From Rhynchopus euleeides (lineage: Eukaryota > Euglenozoa > Diplonemea > Diplonemida > Diplonemidae): a DNA stretch of 64,000 nucleotides. Positions within the stretch are counted from its first letter, which is position 1. Each line of letters opens with the position of its first letter. Under the pieces are notes generated by a model, which saw nothing but the letters and a program-made list of their open reading frames with translations, did no database searches and had not been told where the DNA came from. Positions 9,940 to 21,800 of the stretch are shown here, piece after piece. The stretch is from assembly GCA_963210315.1 (NCBI GenBank), contig OY723250.1, forward strand, positions 1,240,001-1,304,000. The letters run 5' to 3'. The position numbers were made by a program, and so were the translations under genes.

Positions 9940-10412
9940 GGTACATTTTTTAGGACCCCAAAAAATCATCACGAAAGTGCGTATCAGGTGTCACAAGTGG
10001 GCCCCAGACAGTTTCCGGGGGGGTATGGGTCGGATTTTCGGGTCAGATCAGGTATTAGGGCGGTTCTGATGGTATGTTGAAAATTTTGGTTTTCGTACGT
10101 TTTTAGGGGGGCTTATGACCCCCCCTACCCCCCCCCCCCCCCCCCTGCCCCAGACATCCCCACCACCAACACCACCACCGGATACGGTGTCCGTTTCGTT
10201 ATATGTGTCATCTTCAGAATTCAGGGAGGTTTGCCACCACCCCTACCCCCGCCTCGGACACGCAGTGCTCTCTACCATTCGCTGATTGCTGTACTGTATC
10301 GCTTCCCAACCAACCCTGCAAATCACAAGAAATACTGGGGTGGGGTTCGAGGGAGGGTGAGGGTGGGTGGGTGTGTGGAGACTTCTCCCAGAAGCGCAGA
10401 AACGTTCAGCAC

Positions 10413-11126
10413 CAGTGGATATCCCCCGTGGCGAAAAAAAAATTTTTCTCCCAAAAAAAAATATTTCTGGAAATCAGCTTGGCGAAAAAAAATATTTTCG
10501 CCACGGGATTTTTGGCTGGGGGGAAAAAAGTCCGAGTTTCCCTGGAGGTCAGATTTCTTTTCAACTATTTCTCAAAGCCCCGAACGCACAGCAGGCCAAG
10601 CTGGTCGATACATCGACAGCGAAATTTGTGTCCTCTTTTGGATTTCACGACTGTGTCAAAGGCAGGCACAGGAGGACGCTCTGGTTGCGCAGTGGACGAC
10701 GTTGAAGACTATGCTTCGCCAGTTCCGTCAAGAAGTTGCTAACAGTCACGTACACTTTGGTTGTTTATGGTTTACACTTCCCCGCAAGACTTGCTCGATG
10801 ATGTCCTCAAGTATGCGAGGATATTTGGAGTCCGGCCTCTCAGTTTCCGCTGCGGGCTTCAGTTGATGACATTCAGGTCATCCAGACGGACAAAATAATG
10901 CAGAGGAAGACCTCGTTCGGGCAATTTGGCAACGGCAAGTACGCGTTGGGGCGGAGGTTCCAGAAGGGCGGGGCAGGGCATGACTGACCGAGCGGGTTGA
11001 GGTTTCGGCGCCCGAAGGGCGCCGAAAAAAATTGAGGGGTAAAAAAAACAATTCTGGCAAAATCGAGGGCCGAGAAAATTTTTTCGCCACCGGAAAAACC
11101 AGATTTTGGTGTCAGGATACAGCCTG
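10413..11126. mobile_element. hAT-like non-autonomous element
   Basis: Flanked by the exact 8-bp duplication TTCAGCAC (10405-10412 and 11127-11134). The ends read CAGTGGATATCC on the left and CAGGCTGTATCC on the right (inward). An AT-rich inner inverted repeat containing GTGGCGAAAAAAA follows. 8-bp duplications and CAG-type ends are typical of the hAT superfamily. Inside, frame-shifted coding scraps (for example DTSTAKFVSSFGFHD near 10610 and a SPQDLLDDVLKYARIFGV scrap near 10785) suggest a decayed gene. No transposase is recognised. Confidence 0.85.
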
Positions 11127-11134
11127 TTCAGCAC

Positions 11135-12450
11135 CCCTAACAAAAAAAAACAATACGTGTCGCACTGGCGCAGTGCGGCACGGGAGTGTGGACAGCAGAG
11201 ACAGAGGAGGTGGAAAAAACAAATCAGAATTTCAAAAAAAAATGAAGAACTCAAGAAGGGGTGGGGGGTGGGGTGGTGTGGGGGGGGGATATACAGGCGA
11301 AGAGTTTTCCGCGCGTCTCTCAAGGCTCTCAACCTTGTGAATTCCCAAAGGCAGCCACCCTTTTTGGACGGCTGTCAGGCCCACACAGCCGACAACCCAA
11401 TGGGAACAGAATATAGGCGCCACGGGGTTGAGCCCATCCCTTGGGTGGGGGGCTTCGCGAGGACATTATCGGCGCAGTTCCTCCTGTTGAGCGATTTGAA
11501 CTCGTCATCTTTTTTGTTGAATGGTTTTCAATTCCAAATACCCCCCCCCCCACCCCCACCTGTAAGATGAGCCTTAAACAGGACGCCCGTGTTATCTGGA
11601 GATACCCTGCGCCTCCATCGGCACACACCGCTGATCACGCTTGGCGGGAGGGAGTGATTTTTCGCACATATCTCCACCGTAGATGTAATGGTTTTATGCA
11701 GCAGCAGCAGCAGAGACCCTGGGCACACCCTCGAGTCACACACTTTTGTGTGCGATTGCTGTTGCTGTTGCTGCTGCTGCCTTCCCCTTCCCCCCCCGGG
11801 GGGTTTGTCGCACAAACAAATCCCCTTCTCTTTTTTACATCACTTCCCCCACCTTCCCATCCCCGAGTAGTGCGAACCCCCCCCCCCCCCCTGCCGGTTA
11901 CATGTTGCATGCATCCTCCTGCTTTGTATGGTTTTGTTTCTCAGTTCGGTTGGGGGCGTATGTGCGGCGGTTGTGCCGCCCAGGCATTCATGATTCATCA
12001 GGGGTATTGCCTTCGCCCCCCCCCGCCCGCCCGCCCCGCCATCTCCCCCCCTTCTCTCTCAAGCTTCATTCTCTGGTCCGTCAGCTCGGCGACAGTTGAC
12101 CCGTACATCGCACAGAAACCCAAGCACGGCAGGATAACCGACACACCCGCACGCCCCATATCGAAATCATGGGGACCATGCGTAGGGAAGTGCGGTTCAA
12201 ATTGGCTTCCCAGTATCGGGGCCATTCGTTCACAGTGCAGAGGGGCACTTCCTGAGACTTGCCAAAGAGTGAAGACTCCCCTTCGAAGTCTCAGATTCTA
12301 CGGGCACATGTGGGGTGTTCAGGTGGTTGGGAAAGGTAAGGGAAACACGGCTTTTCTCCGAAAAGCCGAAAAGGCACGAAAAATCACGAAAAATCACAAA
12401 TCTATGAAATCGGGCTCTTTGTGGAGTTGTGATTTTTTGCGATTTTTTGC
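11135..12450. other. Non-coding accessory stretch
   Basis: It contains CAG (11699-11713) and GTT/GCT (about 11756-11782) triplet runs, C-runs and an inverted motif pair (CACGAAAAATCAC near 12376 and GTGATTTTTTGCG near 12429) next to the decamer array. No convincing gene. Confidence 0.5.
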
Positions 12451-12550
12451 GAAATTTTGAGAAATTTTGAGAAATTTTGAGAAATTTTGAGAAATTTTGA
12501 GAAATTTTGAGAAATTTTGAGAAATTTTGAGAAATTTTGAGAAATTTTGA
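12451..12550 (+). repeat. (GAAATTTTGA)10 decamer array, left segment
   Basis: Ten perfect copies of GAAATTTTGA abut the poly-A end of the retroelement at 12551-15384. The same decamer resumes on the far side of that element. Confidence 0.98.
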
Positions 12551-15384
12551 TTTTTTTTTAGGAGAGGGGGCCCGGTGCCTGCGCGCGTCCTGTCGTACTG
12601 TGGCTGCTTGGTGGGGCTAGCGCAGCAGGTTCTACTTTTGCTTCTACGGGCTCTTAGCACTGTAACATGAACTACACGAACAACAAAGCTCTAGGGCAAA
12701 CAAACCGCGCACTGGCCGGGGTTGAGCTGCGTGGGGCTCCGTGCTGGCGGCATGAACAAGGGGCTGTAGGTAAGTCTACCATTCACAAGGGGCAGCCCGC
12801 TGGTGAGGGGAAAAGGGGGCGAGGTAAAGGGGGGGGGGGCAGGGGGGGAGGGGCGAAAGCGACTGACAGCGAGGGCGTGGACCGACTCCGCTGGCGCATT
12901 CACCGGAAGAAAGGGGAAGGGGGCACGGGGGTGGGGAACGGGAGGGGGGGGGGGGAGGGGCGAAAGGAAAGAGGGGGGTAGGGGGGGGGGAGCCGACCTA
13001 CGGCTATCTCGCTCCCCTGGCGGCCCTACTCCCCTGGCTCTGGGACCCCTGGGAACTCCGCTGCGAAGACCCCCGCGCCCCTGGCCGGCTCGCCCGCGCC
13101 CGCTTGCCTGCCCGCGCCCTCAGACGACAACAGACCACGTTGTACGCCTCCGCCTGTGAGGCCTTGTCATCCCCCAACTCGGCCCACCAAGCCTGAATGG
13201 CCCGGAGCGCCGCCTCCTGCTCCTCCTGCGGTCGGTGCACGTCGGGGCAGAACTGCTCCTCCCACTCCCCCACCGTCGTGGCCCCGTCGTCCTCATCCAT
13301 CTCCTGACCACGCTGCGGCGATGCCGACTCCCGCTTCCGCTTCGGCTGCGACGACATCGAGGTGGCTGGTGCTTGCGCAGGGTTGGAGCCTTCCTCGGTG
13401 GCGGTCGGGTCGGAGCGGCCGGTGGCCGGGGCGCCGGTGGGTGCAGGAGGGGGATCACCTTCTCGTCGAGGGGGATCACCCTGGTCCTGTGGCTGCGGGA
13501 CCCTCGCAGGCGGCTCCTCCGCGTCCCGAGGCCCCAGATCCATACAGGTCTCCCCCTGCTCCACGCATTCCCCACACGCCCTGCAATCGCAACCGAAACA
13601 ACGCCAGTGTTCGACTGCGGTATCCACCGCCTCTGCACAGCGGGCACAGTAAAAACGGCGGCGCGACGGCTGGGACGGCACCTGGCACATGGGGAGGCCC
13701 TGCTCCCCCCCTGGACAGCCAGTCCGCCCCAACACCGGCGAGGGGGCGAGGGCAGACACTGCCTCCGCCAGAGGTGGGGGCACCAAAAGGGGGGTGTAGT
13801 GCTTTCCCTGATGCTTGACTCCAAGCACTCCGACGAAAGGCTTCACCCGGGGGCGGTGGACCGTGGGGGGCGCTTGATCAGATAGGACCACCACAGCCCA
13901 CCCCGACCCCAGCGCAAGTCCATGTACTGCTACCTGGTCCGCCCAAGAAGCCTCGTCCCGGCTACCCTCGACTCGCATGGCCGCAGCCCAGGACTCGCTG
14001 TTCGGCTCGGCCCGAGCACAAAGGCCTGGGTCACGTAGCACCGCCTGGACGGCTAGCCTCCGCATGCCCGCCGCCGAGCCTCCCATAATGAAAGCCGCCG
14101 CATCGAAGAAGCAGTCGCCTGGTGTGAAACGGAACCCCGTGCACTCCTGCATCCCCAAAGACCGTTGCAGCCTGGACAGACCGTCCCCTCCCCCTGGGGC
14201 CCGGCCCTCCAGCAAAGCCTTTGTCAGTGCGGTGCTCGCCGGCGGCGGAGGAGGGGGCTCCGCTTGCCCCGGCGGATGAGGGGCCACCCCTTGGTCCTCG
14301 CGTGGCAGAGGTAGTGGCGTGCAGACGCACCTGGTGTCGTCTTCGCCCAGCTCACAGCAGGTCGGGCACACCATCCTCGAGCAGTGACCACACTCCCCAT
14401 GGCGCACGGCCGTGGTGAAGAGCGACGCACAGAACTGACAGCAACCCGGTGACCCCGACACATCCACGCGCCCCGGGATAACCGGGCCCTGCGGCACCTC
14501 GACCTCCACACACTTCGTGTATGTGACCTGTTCCACCACCTGGTCCGGCACCGTGACCGGCTTGAACCCCCCGTCCACGCCGCCCACAAAAAGCGCTTGG
14601 CATGGTTCACCTGGGGCCACGAGAAGAGGGGGGAGGTTGTCTCTAAAAACCACAGCGTGGACGTCGAGGGCCACCGCCACCCCACGGAGGGCCACCTGGT
14701 CCACGTCTTCGCCACCCCCGGAAGCCAGCATACGCCCCGCCCACTCGTCGGGGTCTGAGAGGAGCAGACGGAGTGTGGGCGCTCGACGGACGCACACCAC
14801 CGCCAGGCGCAGAAGCTTGTCAGCGTCGATGTCAAACCCCAGGTCACACGCCGCGGCCGTCACCGCCACCACCCACGTTGCTGGGGCCCCCTCCGCCACT
14901 GACCCACCCAAGGCGGCGACCTGTTCTGGCATCGTAAGAGCATTACCAAGCCCCTCTGCCAGGTCCTCAATAGCCACTCGCGCCCCTCCTCGCTTGTCTC
15001 TCCACTTTTCGATGACGACAGAGGGGGACGGAGATGTCGGTGCTGCCTCTGCCCGAGGGACCGGGTCCGCCTGGGGCACAGGGCGCTCCTCATCAGGGTC
15101 AATGAACACCTCCCCCTCCCCACGCGAGTCAACCGAGAACCGCATGAAGTGGTCCGGGTTCAGGGGGGCCGCGGCCTCTGTAGCCAACGCCGTCCGGCTC
15201 ACTGCTGCTGGCGATATGGGGCCGCATTCAAGGAGTGTTCGACCCAGGATGTGGCTGTACGCGCTACTCACTCTGGTGGCGTGGCTCTGGGTGACCAGAA
15301 CCCTGCTTCGCCCCGTCCGTTCCGCTGCTAGGCGGCCCAGCTTGCCGAAAACCTGGTGCGCCGACGGCCCCAGGACGGCCCCAA
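12551..15384 (-). mobile_element. 5'-truncated OTU-type non-LTR retroelement inserted in the decamer array
   Basis: Read on the minus strand it starts abruptly at about 15384 in sequence matching the end of the endonuclease domain of the large element at 57-64 kb. It continues through the downstream protease and zinc modules, has a GC-rich 3' region and ends in a short A-run (nine T on the + strand, 12551-12559). Decamer copies flank both sides (12451-12550 and 15385-15424). 5' truncation, an A-tail and a repeat target all fit target-primed reverse transcription by a restriction-like-endonuclease element. Confidence 0.85.
13004..15383 (-). CDS. C-terminal part of retroelement polyprotein: OTU-like cysteine protease modules and zinc modules
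   Basis: The frame is 5'-truncated. An upstream ATG at 15688 belongs to unrelated antisense DNA, so the true N-terminus is missing. In order it encodes a segment matching the post-catalytic part of the endonuclease (VFGKLGRLAAERTG); an acidic linker; a degenerate OTU-like unit (PATWVVAVTAAACDLG to FVGGVDGGFKP, catalytic Cys and His lost); a Cys-rich module (CCQFCASLF, CGHCSRMVCPTCC); an intact OTU-like protease with GDCFFDA (Cys codon near 14111) and GKHYTPLL (His near 13800); a second Cys module (CARCAEAV, CFGCDCRACGEC); and a charged Ser/Arg tail with a KRKRE-type nuclear signal. OTU enzymes cleave ubiquitin linkages, so self-processing or deubiquitination is inferred. The frame is still open, which suggests a young insertion. 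Confidence 0.8.
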
Positions 15385-15424
15385 GAAATTTTGAGAAATT
15401 TTGAGAAATTTTGAGAAATTTTGA
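15385..15424 (+). repeat. (GAAATTTTGA)4 decamer array, middle segment
   Basis: Four perfect decamers separate the two oppositely oriented retroelements. Confidence 0.98.
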
Positions 15425-18400
15425 TTCTGCGGCGGCAGGGCTGGAAGGCGCTGGCGAAGCACCGTCCTTCCTTCTCGGGGATCGAAAACGGTGTGGACTA
15501 CGACAGGACGAACGCGCTCCGCCTGGAGACGAAGGACGGGAACCTCTCGCGGGCGCTGACGGTGGTGCTTGCTGGTGGTGTCTTCTTCGCGACGCGATGG
15601 GGGCGCAACGGCGCCTACGTCTCTGGTGGCAGGCGTGCGACGACAGACGAGACGTCGGACTCCTCATCCCATGCCCCATCTCCCTCACCGGCTGCTGACG
15701 CGGCTATGGCAGGGGACGAAGAGGATGAAGAAGCTGAGGAAGAGGAGGAGTGCGAGTACGAAGAGGAGGAGGACGAGGAGCAGGAAGACGCCGATCTTCT
15801 TGGTTCTCAGGATTCCTTCGACTGGGATATCGTGTCCAATCCGGCGGCGGAAGAGGCAGACGTGCGGGACCCCAAGCTGTGTGTACACTGCGATGGTGCG
15901 GACAGTGACACGCCTGATCACCTTTGGTGGGCATGCAGTGCGTTTGACTCCGTCAGGTCTCAACCTCAGTTCGAACCCCTGCTGCAGCTGGACCGCTCAG
16001 AGTGGCCCCCGTGCCTTGCGAGATACGGCGTGGTGCCAGAGGGATTCCAGGTAGACGAGACCTTGCTGCACACGCTGATGGGGCGCATCGTGCTGAAGCG
16101 GTGGGAGCTCGAGGCGAAGATGCGGCGCTCTGGACCCCTCGTGCACCCCTGGACGGCTGCTCTCTCCTGGCCAGCAGAGACTTTTGACTTCGACGTATCC
16201 AGTATCCCAGAGAAGCCAGCAGCGCGGCTGTGGCCGTATAGCGCTGCGTCTCTCAGGGCGATACTTGCGTGGCTCGCAGCGCTCCAATGGACGAAGCAAG
16301 GCACGGTGTCGAACATCGAGCTCGCCCTTGACTTCGAGGTCTTCACAGGGAAGGCGTTACAGCCCTCGGAGCGCTCGGCACGAACCTCCAACCCCGCGAT
16401 GGCCGAGCGTGGCAACCTCCTCTGGACGATGATGGGCTGCCTGAAGAGGCTATGCGACCAGCTAAGCCTTCCTACCCCGTGGCCTGCGCGACGCGAGGAC
16501 CGGGTCGGCTCCCTCTGCTCGGTAGGCGCTGGAGAGGTCTGGGGCGGGATGACACCTCGGCCCGTGTTCGCAGGTGGGGCAGAGACGATCACGGCGTTAG
16601 AGGCGAGTGCAGAACAGGCATGTGCGGCCGCAGGCGTCGATGCAGACGGCAATATCGTGAGGTGGGGAACAAACGTGTTCCCAGACTACACTGGGATCCC
16701 CCGGACCACGCGAGCCTCACAATGGGATGGGCCACGCCCGCCCCCGCCGCGCAGCGCTATACCTGTACCAGTGCCGCGGTCGCTCGCGAGCACGTCTCTG
16801 GGCCCCCGGAAAGTGTGCAACGCGCATTCGAAACCGAAATGCGACGAGTGCGATACCGCCAAGCGGAATTACGCACTAACGATAGCTGCGTGTTGCCGCG
16901 TCCACCACCACCACGCGGACGGCCTGAAGGTGATGTGCTGTGAGACACACCACATGACGCGGTGCGGCACCTGCGCCAATGTGAAGACATGCTGCGCGGC
17001 CGGCCACCATGGGCGCGCCCCCAGGGTCGACCAAGTTGCGAGCACGGATGACGACAGCAGCAGCTGCGATGACGATTCTGACAGCGAGGGAGAGGAGGGC
17101 AGCTCTGGTGCCACTGAGCATGATGGAGACGACGCTGATGATGCGGGCTCCACCAGCGAGGAAGTCCCTCCCTCGTCTGTGATGGATAGCGACACGACGG
17201 CTGCGGCTGCGGTAAAACGCACCGCCATCGTTCTGGACGCCTCCGACGAGGACTCGATGGGGCAGGATGCCGTGAAACGCACCGCCATTTGTTTAGATCA
17301 CTCTGACGAGGGCCCGTCCCTCTGGGGGGCTGGGATAGTGTGTGTGCGACAGCCAGAGTGGGACATGTGTGCGTCTCTTCTTCTTCTTTGGCCGGGCGTG
17401 ATTGAGCATTTGGCTCTTCACTGCCCCGACGATCAGCCCAGTGAGGGCGAGTTGGGTTCTTCTGCGGAGTCATCTGCGCTGACCCCACGCGAATTTCCTG
17501 GTTTTCTTTTCTCGCCTTCCCCTCGAATGAATACCCCTGCTTCCCCTACCCCGCGTAAGATGGGTGCAGAGCACGTTACGCTTGATGCGGATGAATCGTC
17601 GGGCTCCCAGCCTGATGATGCTCGTCTCGCTCCACCAGCAGACACAGCACCGCTTCCGGCGCCCTCTCCGGCTCCGGAGCTCGTGCTGCACACAGACCTG
17701 CTGGACGGGCTACAGACCCCGCAGACGGGCTCGCCGCCCCTCCCAGAGAGCGCCACGCAACGGAGATCTCCGAGCCCTTACGTGGGGCGCCGCCTTCCTT
17801 TCTCTCCCTCTCTCCCCTCTGAGTCCTCGGTACCCCGCGCGCAGAAGCGGGTAGCACCCATACAGGAGACAGGCGCATCTGCCCTGGGGCAACGCTCCTT
17901 TAACAACAGAAGAGTAGAACCTCAACCCCCCGTGTCCCCTGGTTCACCGATTTCAGCGTCAAGCCTTCGGCCTGACGAGGATAGTATCATGCCCCCATCA
18001 GAACTTGCTTCCCCCCTTCCTCTCTCGCCTGCACCTTCCCTTGTTGTGGATGACTCGCCGGGCTTTCAGCCCGTCGACACTCGGCTTAGTCCCCCATCAG
18101 ACACTGTGTCACCCCCACCACCCTCTCCATGTCAGGAGCCCCTAGTGCCTTTAGACCCTGCAACCCCCTCTCTTCCCGACTGGCAGGCAGAAACGCCGTC
18201 TCACCAGGGGAGCGACACGCTCTCCCACGAGTGCACGTCGCCGAGCCCTTGCGTGGGGCGTCGACTTCCTTTCCCCCCTTCCTCCCCTTCTGAGTCCTCG
18301 GTTCCCCGCGCGCAGAAACGTGTAGCGCACATGCGGGAGGCAGACGAATCTGCCCTAGAGCGATGCTCGTTTCATAACAACAGAGCAGGTTTTCCTTCCT

Positions 18401-18738
18401 CCCGCACGATCATCAGCACAGCTAGATCAGGCGTGCCTTCCCCTTTCCCACGGGCCTCACAAGCCTTGCGCTTCTTGGAGCGCAAGACACGTGCTGTCCG
18501 TCCTTCTCGTTCACGTTTCCTCCAGAAGCGGGTGTTGCGTGCGGTTCCGAAGCGCACCCGCTGCATCCCCTCTCCCACCATCTTTCGTTCGGCGGCTATT
18601 CCGCGCTCTTTTCAACGCGTCGTCGCGAAGATTGCGCCTCAGTATCAGCAGGCGCAATCTCCGGCTTCCAGTGTGTGTGTGTCCCCCCTCCTTTACAGCG
18701 CAACGAGGAGGAGAGCGAAACCGTGTGGTGTCACGTAG
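15425..18738 (+). CDS. C-terminal part of a non-LTR retroelement protein with CCHC finger and long acidic/Pro-rich tail
   Basis: About 1100 codons are open, with the N-terminus lost by truncation. Near the start, LCVHCDGADSDTPDHLWWAC is the C-x2-C-x9-H-x4-C knuckle found after the reverse transcriptase or RNase H in many protist LINE-like elements. Before it lies a Glu/Asp run. A Cys/His cluster (CNAHSKPKCDEC, CCRVHHHH, CCETHHMTRCGTC) follows at about residues 480-545. Two repeats of VKRTAI-[VC]-LD-x-SDE look like SUMO-interacting motifs. The last 350 residues are Pro/Ser-rich with tandem copies of VGRRLPF and SSVPRAQKRVA. No polymerase motif remains, so it is not autonomous as it stands. Confidence 0.75.
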
Positions 18739-18828
18739 AGCAAGAGTAGGATAGCGGGCCCGGTTCCTCACGGTATGGTCCTTCGGGGCCAGGCTGCGAT
18801 GCCAGCACGCTAACCCAAATTGCAATAC
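15425..18828 (+). mobile_element. 5'-truncated non-LTR retroelement in the decamer array
   Basis: It begins abruptly after the fourth decamer, inside a coding region, and ends CCCAAATTGCAATAC just before decamers resume at 18829. The 3' terminus is the same as in the copy at 1204-1818, which fixes the element boundary and shows it lacks a poly-A tail. It is oriented opposite to the neighbouring element at 12551-15384, so both families chose the same repeat as target. Confidence 0.85.
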
Positions 18829-18858
18829 GAAATTTTGAGAAATTTTGAGAAATTTTTT
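18829..18858 (+). repeat. (GAAATTTTGA)n decamer array, right segment
   Basis: Two perfect decamers and a partial third continue the array on the far side of the second retroelement. Confidence 0.95.
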
Positions 18859-21800
18859 TTTAGCAAAAATATGTCCAAGGAATTTTGGAGGATACCGAAA
18901 GTTGCCCGACCCCCTGAACACCCCAACATGGTGGGAAATGTGTGGTTCTGTTTAGGGGTGTAGGTGAGGCCTGGCGAAACCCATACGACAATCTCCTGAT
19001 TTGTGCTCAGTGCCTTTATAGCTTTCGTGGGGTTCGATGGCCCGCTGTGTATTTTGCACTCGGCGCAGTAGCACCTCGGCTTGGTTACGCCATCGTCCAG
19101 GTCCTTCGCGGTTCCCTGTGGCTTACTTACCCCTGGTTCCCTTTGCATCCTTCATATATTCATCTGCGCGTGATGGAAGATGCTTACATCAGCACTGTAC
19201 CCTCGTGGTCCGGATGCCACCCGGGAGAGCCTGGCGTTTGCTGGTTCAAAGTTTCCAAAGGCAATGTGTTTTGTCAGGTTGGTAGATCCACCACCACCGG
19301 TCTGTCGACGCATTGGCCATGCGATGCCACACATTGTCATGAGGCGAATCAATCACATCAGTACCTGCGCTGACCACACCCAGTCCACTCGTAATGGTGA
19401 GGTTTCAACACCACCTTTGCTTTTCAAGGGTGTTGCTGGCTTCGCCCGCCAGCGAACGGATTGCTCGTCAAAGCAGGTGTGCAATCGCGCCTTTTGGAGA
19501 AGAATACAAAGAATCATGCAATACACCGCCTGCCTGTATAACGACAGAACGAAAAATCTTCAAAACAGAAACCCGAAATGATATTCTCAAGAGAGTGCTG
19601 TTGACTCGCCGTATCCAGAGCCGTGTTGCTCAAGAAACATTGCCGAACGCCGTCGATATCGATGACAACCAGCTTTTGTTGCCGCCCGACGCTGCGTCAC
19701 AAGGCCCCCCTGGTGGGGCAACTCAGTGCTGTATGTATTGGTGGTGGGGGTGTTGAGATGCTGTCGAGAGATCCCTGTGGGGGAGGGGAGGGGAGGTGTT
19801 CCTTCACTCTGAAAAGTGCAGACCAGCGAGTTCCCCCTACCCGCACCTGGCACGGTTCGATGCAGAGTGAAGGGGTCCCCGAGAGCCCGCCTCCCCCATT
19901 CCTTTCTGCTGCGTGTGCCTGCCTCCTGCCCTGCGAGTGAGTGTTGTGTGTGCGTCATTCTTCCTGTTTACCTTCTGTCCATGCCCAAGCCAGCTTATCC
20001 TGTCTGCTTTGCAAGGGCACTGCATCTTTTTCTTTATCCCCCCGCCCCTTTCGTCGTAGGAATTTTCCTGCCAAAAAAAACAGTCATATTCTACTCATCT
20101 GTTCTCGGCTCCTCCAATTCTCCGATGCCCACCACGGGCGTGCCGATGTTATACGGTTGCGAGGCGGTTTTCCCAATCACTACAGTGTCCTTGGAACCCA
20201 TGTGGCAGCTGCCATTGCACGTGAACGTTAGTGAACTACTTTCATGGAGGGGACCTTGGTCATCTCCGGCGACAAATTGTGCCGCATACTGCCACAGTTT
20301 GACACAGGACTGCTGTTGGATAGAATTGGGAGGGAGGTCGGCTGTGTTGCCCTGACCATCCGACGCTTGTTCATGCTTCTGGTGACGCCAAGATCCTGGT
20401 CCTGTTCCTCTTTTGAGCTCTTGCAAATGAAGATGTGCATCTCTCGCAAGCACTGCCGAATCTGCTGGGGGGGAAGGAGGAGGAGGAGGGGGTGTTGAAA
20501 GATCTACTGCTGCATCACCCTGACCTCACCCCACCACCCTCCCCCCAGGTGATCCCAAGCCGCTTTCTCCGAACTGGTTTCTCTCTCTCTCTCTCTTTTC
20601 TCTACACGTGGTCATGCATAGGCGTGTGGGAATAAATTTCTCTGCACGTGCCCATGCATGGGCGTGTGGGAATATATCACATTTCTTTCTAAACAGTGGT
20701 TGCAGTTGCAGCCTGGCCTGTCTCGTCAGGGCAGTCTGCGCATTTTCATACAGAGCTCTCCCTCGCTTGTCGCTCGATTCCCTGATGGCGTGCTGTCCAA
20801 TATTCTCGTGGATGTTGGTATAAAACACGCCTTCCTGGCAACCGCCGTGATGGGCTTACAATGGCCCGGCCTCCAAGGCAGGTTCGCCTGTGTGAGCAAG
20901 CTGCAATGAAGATTTGCTTTGTCACCCAAAAACGGCCCTATCAGGTAGACATGCAGCCAATCGCCGAAGGTGTTGATATCGGTAAAGATTGTGTGTCACT
21001 CATGCCTGCCCAGCCATTTGCCTTCATGTTTTGGTGTGGCTCGCGCGCTCACCAAAGCACCCTCCTTTTTCTCTCATCTTCAAATGTATTTTACTAATTA
21101 CGAGCGACGAAGGAACTCGTATGACTGATTCTTGAGGGTTATCACATTCATGCCACTTCACAGGGCCTCGACGCAGCCTTGAGATACAAGTGTGCTTCGC
21201 GAAGCGAAAAGTAGTTCGGAGATCTTTCCAGTTTCAGGGCGATTCTACCTGAGAGCGGATGGGGTTTGAAATGGGCAGTCTCCCGGTCCCGATCATCAAA
21301 GAAGGCTGTTGGCATCCCGTGAGACGCACAAAAATACCTACCGCGGTGCAGCTTCCCGTGATCTCTTTCAAGGGTGGTGCGAAAGTAGGAACTCCGAGTC
21401 CCCCCGTTTTTCTTGCTTTTGTTGCGCACTTTTATTGTTGGGGGTTCGGCGGGTTCAACATAGGAAGGGATCTGCCGCGCAGACCCGAGAGAACACTTGT
21501 TCCCACTTCGCACGCCCAACAGGCCCTGGAGGTGTTCTGTGTTGCAAGGCCACCGACTTTCGTTGTCCCTCTTGTCTCCCACAGTTCACTCTGTAACCAG
21601 ATTTGAGCTGGCGCTCCGCGAACCCCAGTTGGATTGGTTCGTGTCGGATTTGAGGATAAATGTGCCACGCTTACCGTGCGATGCCAACGCCTGCCCCCAG
21701 CATGTTTGGTCCTCCCTTTTGTCATGCCCCTCGTTTCTTCAGCAGAGGGGTTTTGGGCCATCAGAAATTAATGCGCCCTCACCTGCCAGTATCAGGCACC

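Larger units (their letters stand above)
8596..10126 (+). mobile_element. TA-flanked DNA transposon with long, nearly identical inverted repeats
   Basis: The left inverted repeat is 8596-8831 and the right is 9879-10126. Both start GGGGGGGTCATAAGCC and differ at only a few positions plus a ~10-bp insertion near the right tip. TA lies outside each end (8594-8595 and 10127-10128), both within a C-run, so the empty site was CCCTACCC. A TA duplication points to the Tc1/mariner (IS630) assemblage or another TA-targeting superfamily. The near-identity of the arms implies recent movement or repair. Two coding stretches lie inside, but I see no DDE/D catalytic domain, so it may be mobilised in trans. 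Confidence 0.93.

Noticed and set aside
15384..15688. N-terminal 100 residues of the minus-strand frame that starts at 15688
   Set aside because: They are translated from the antisense of the neighbouring retroelement and from the decamer array (FLKISQNFSKF), so they are not part of the protein.
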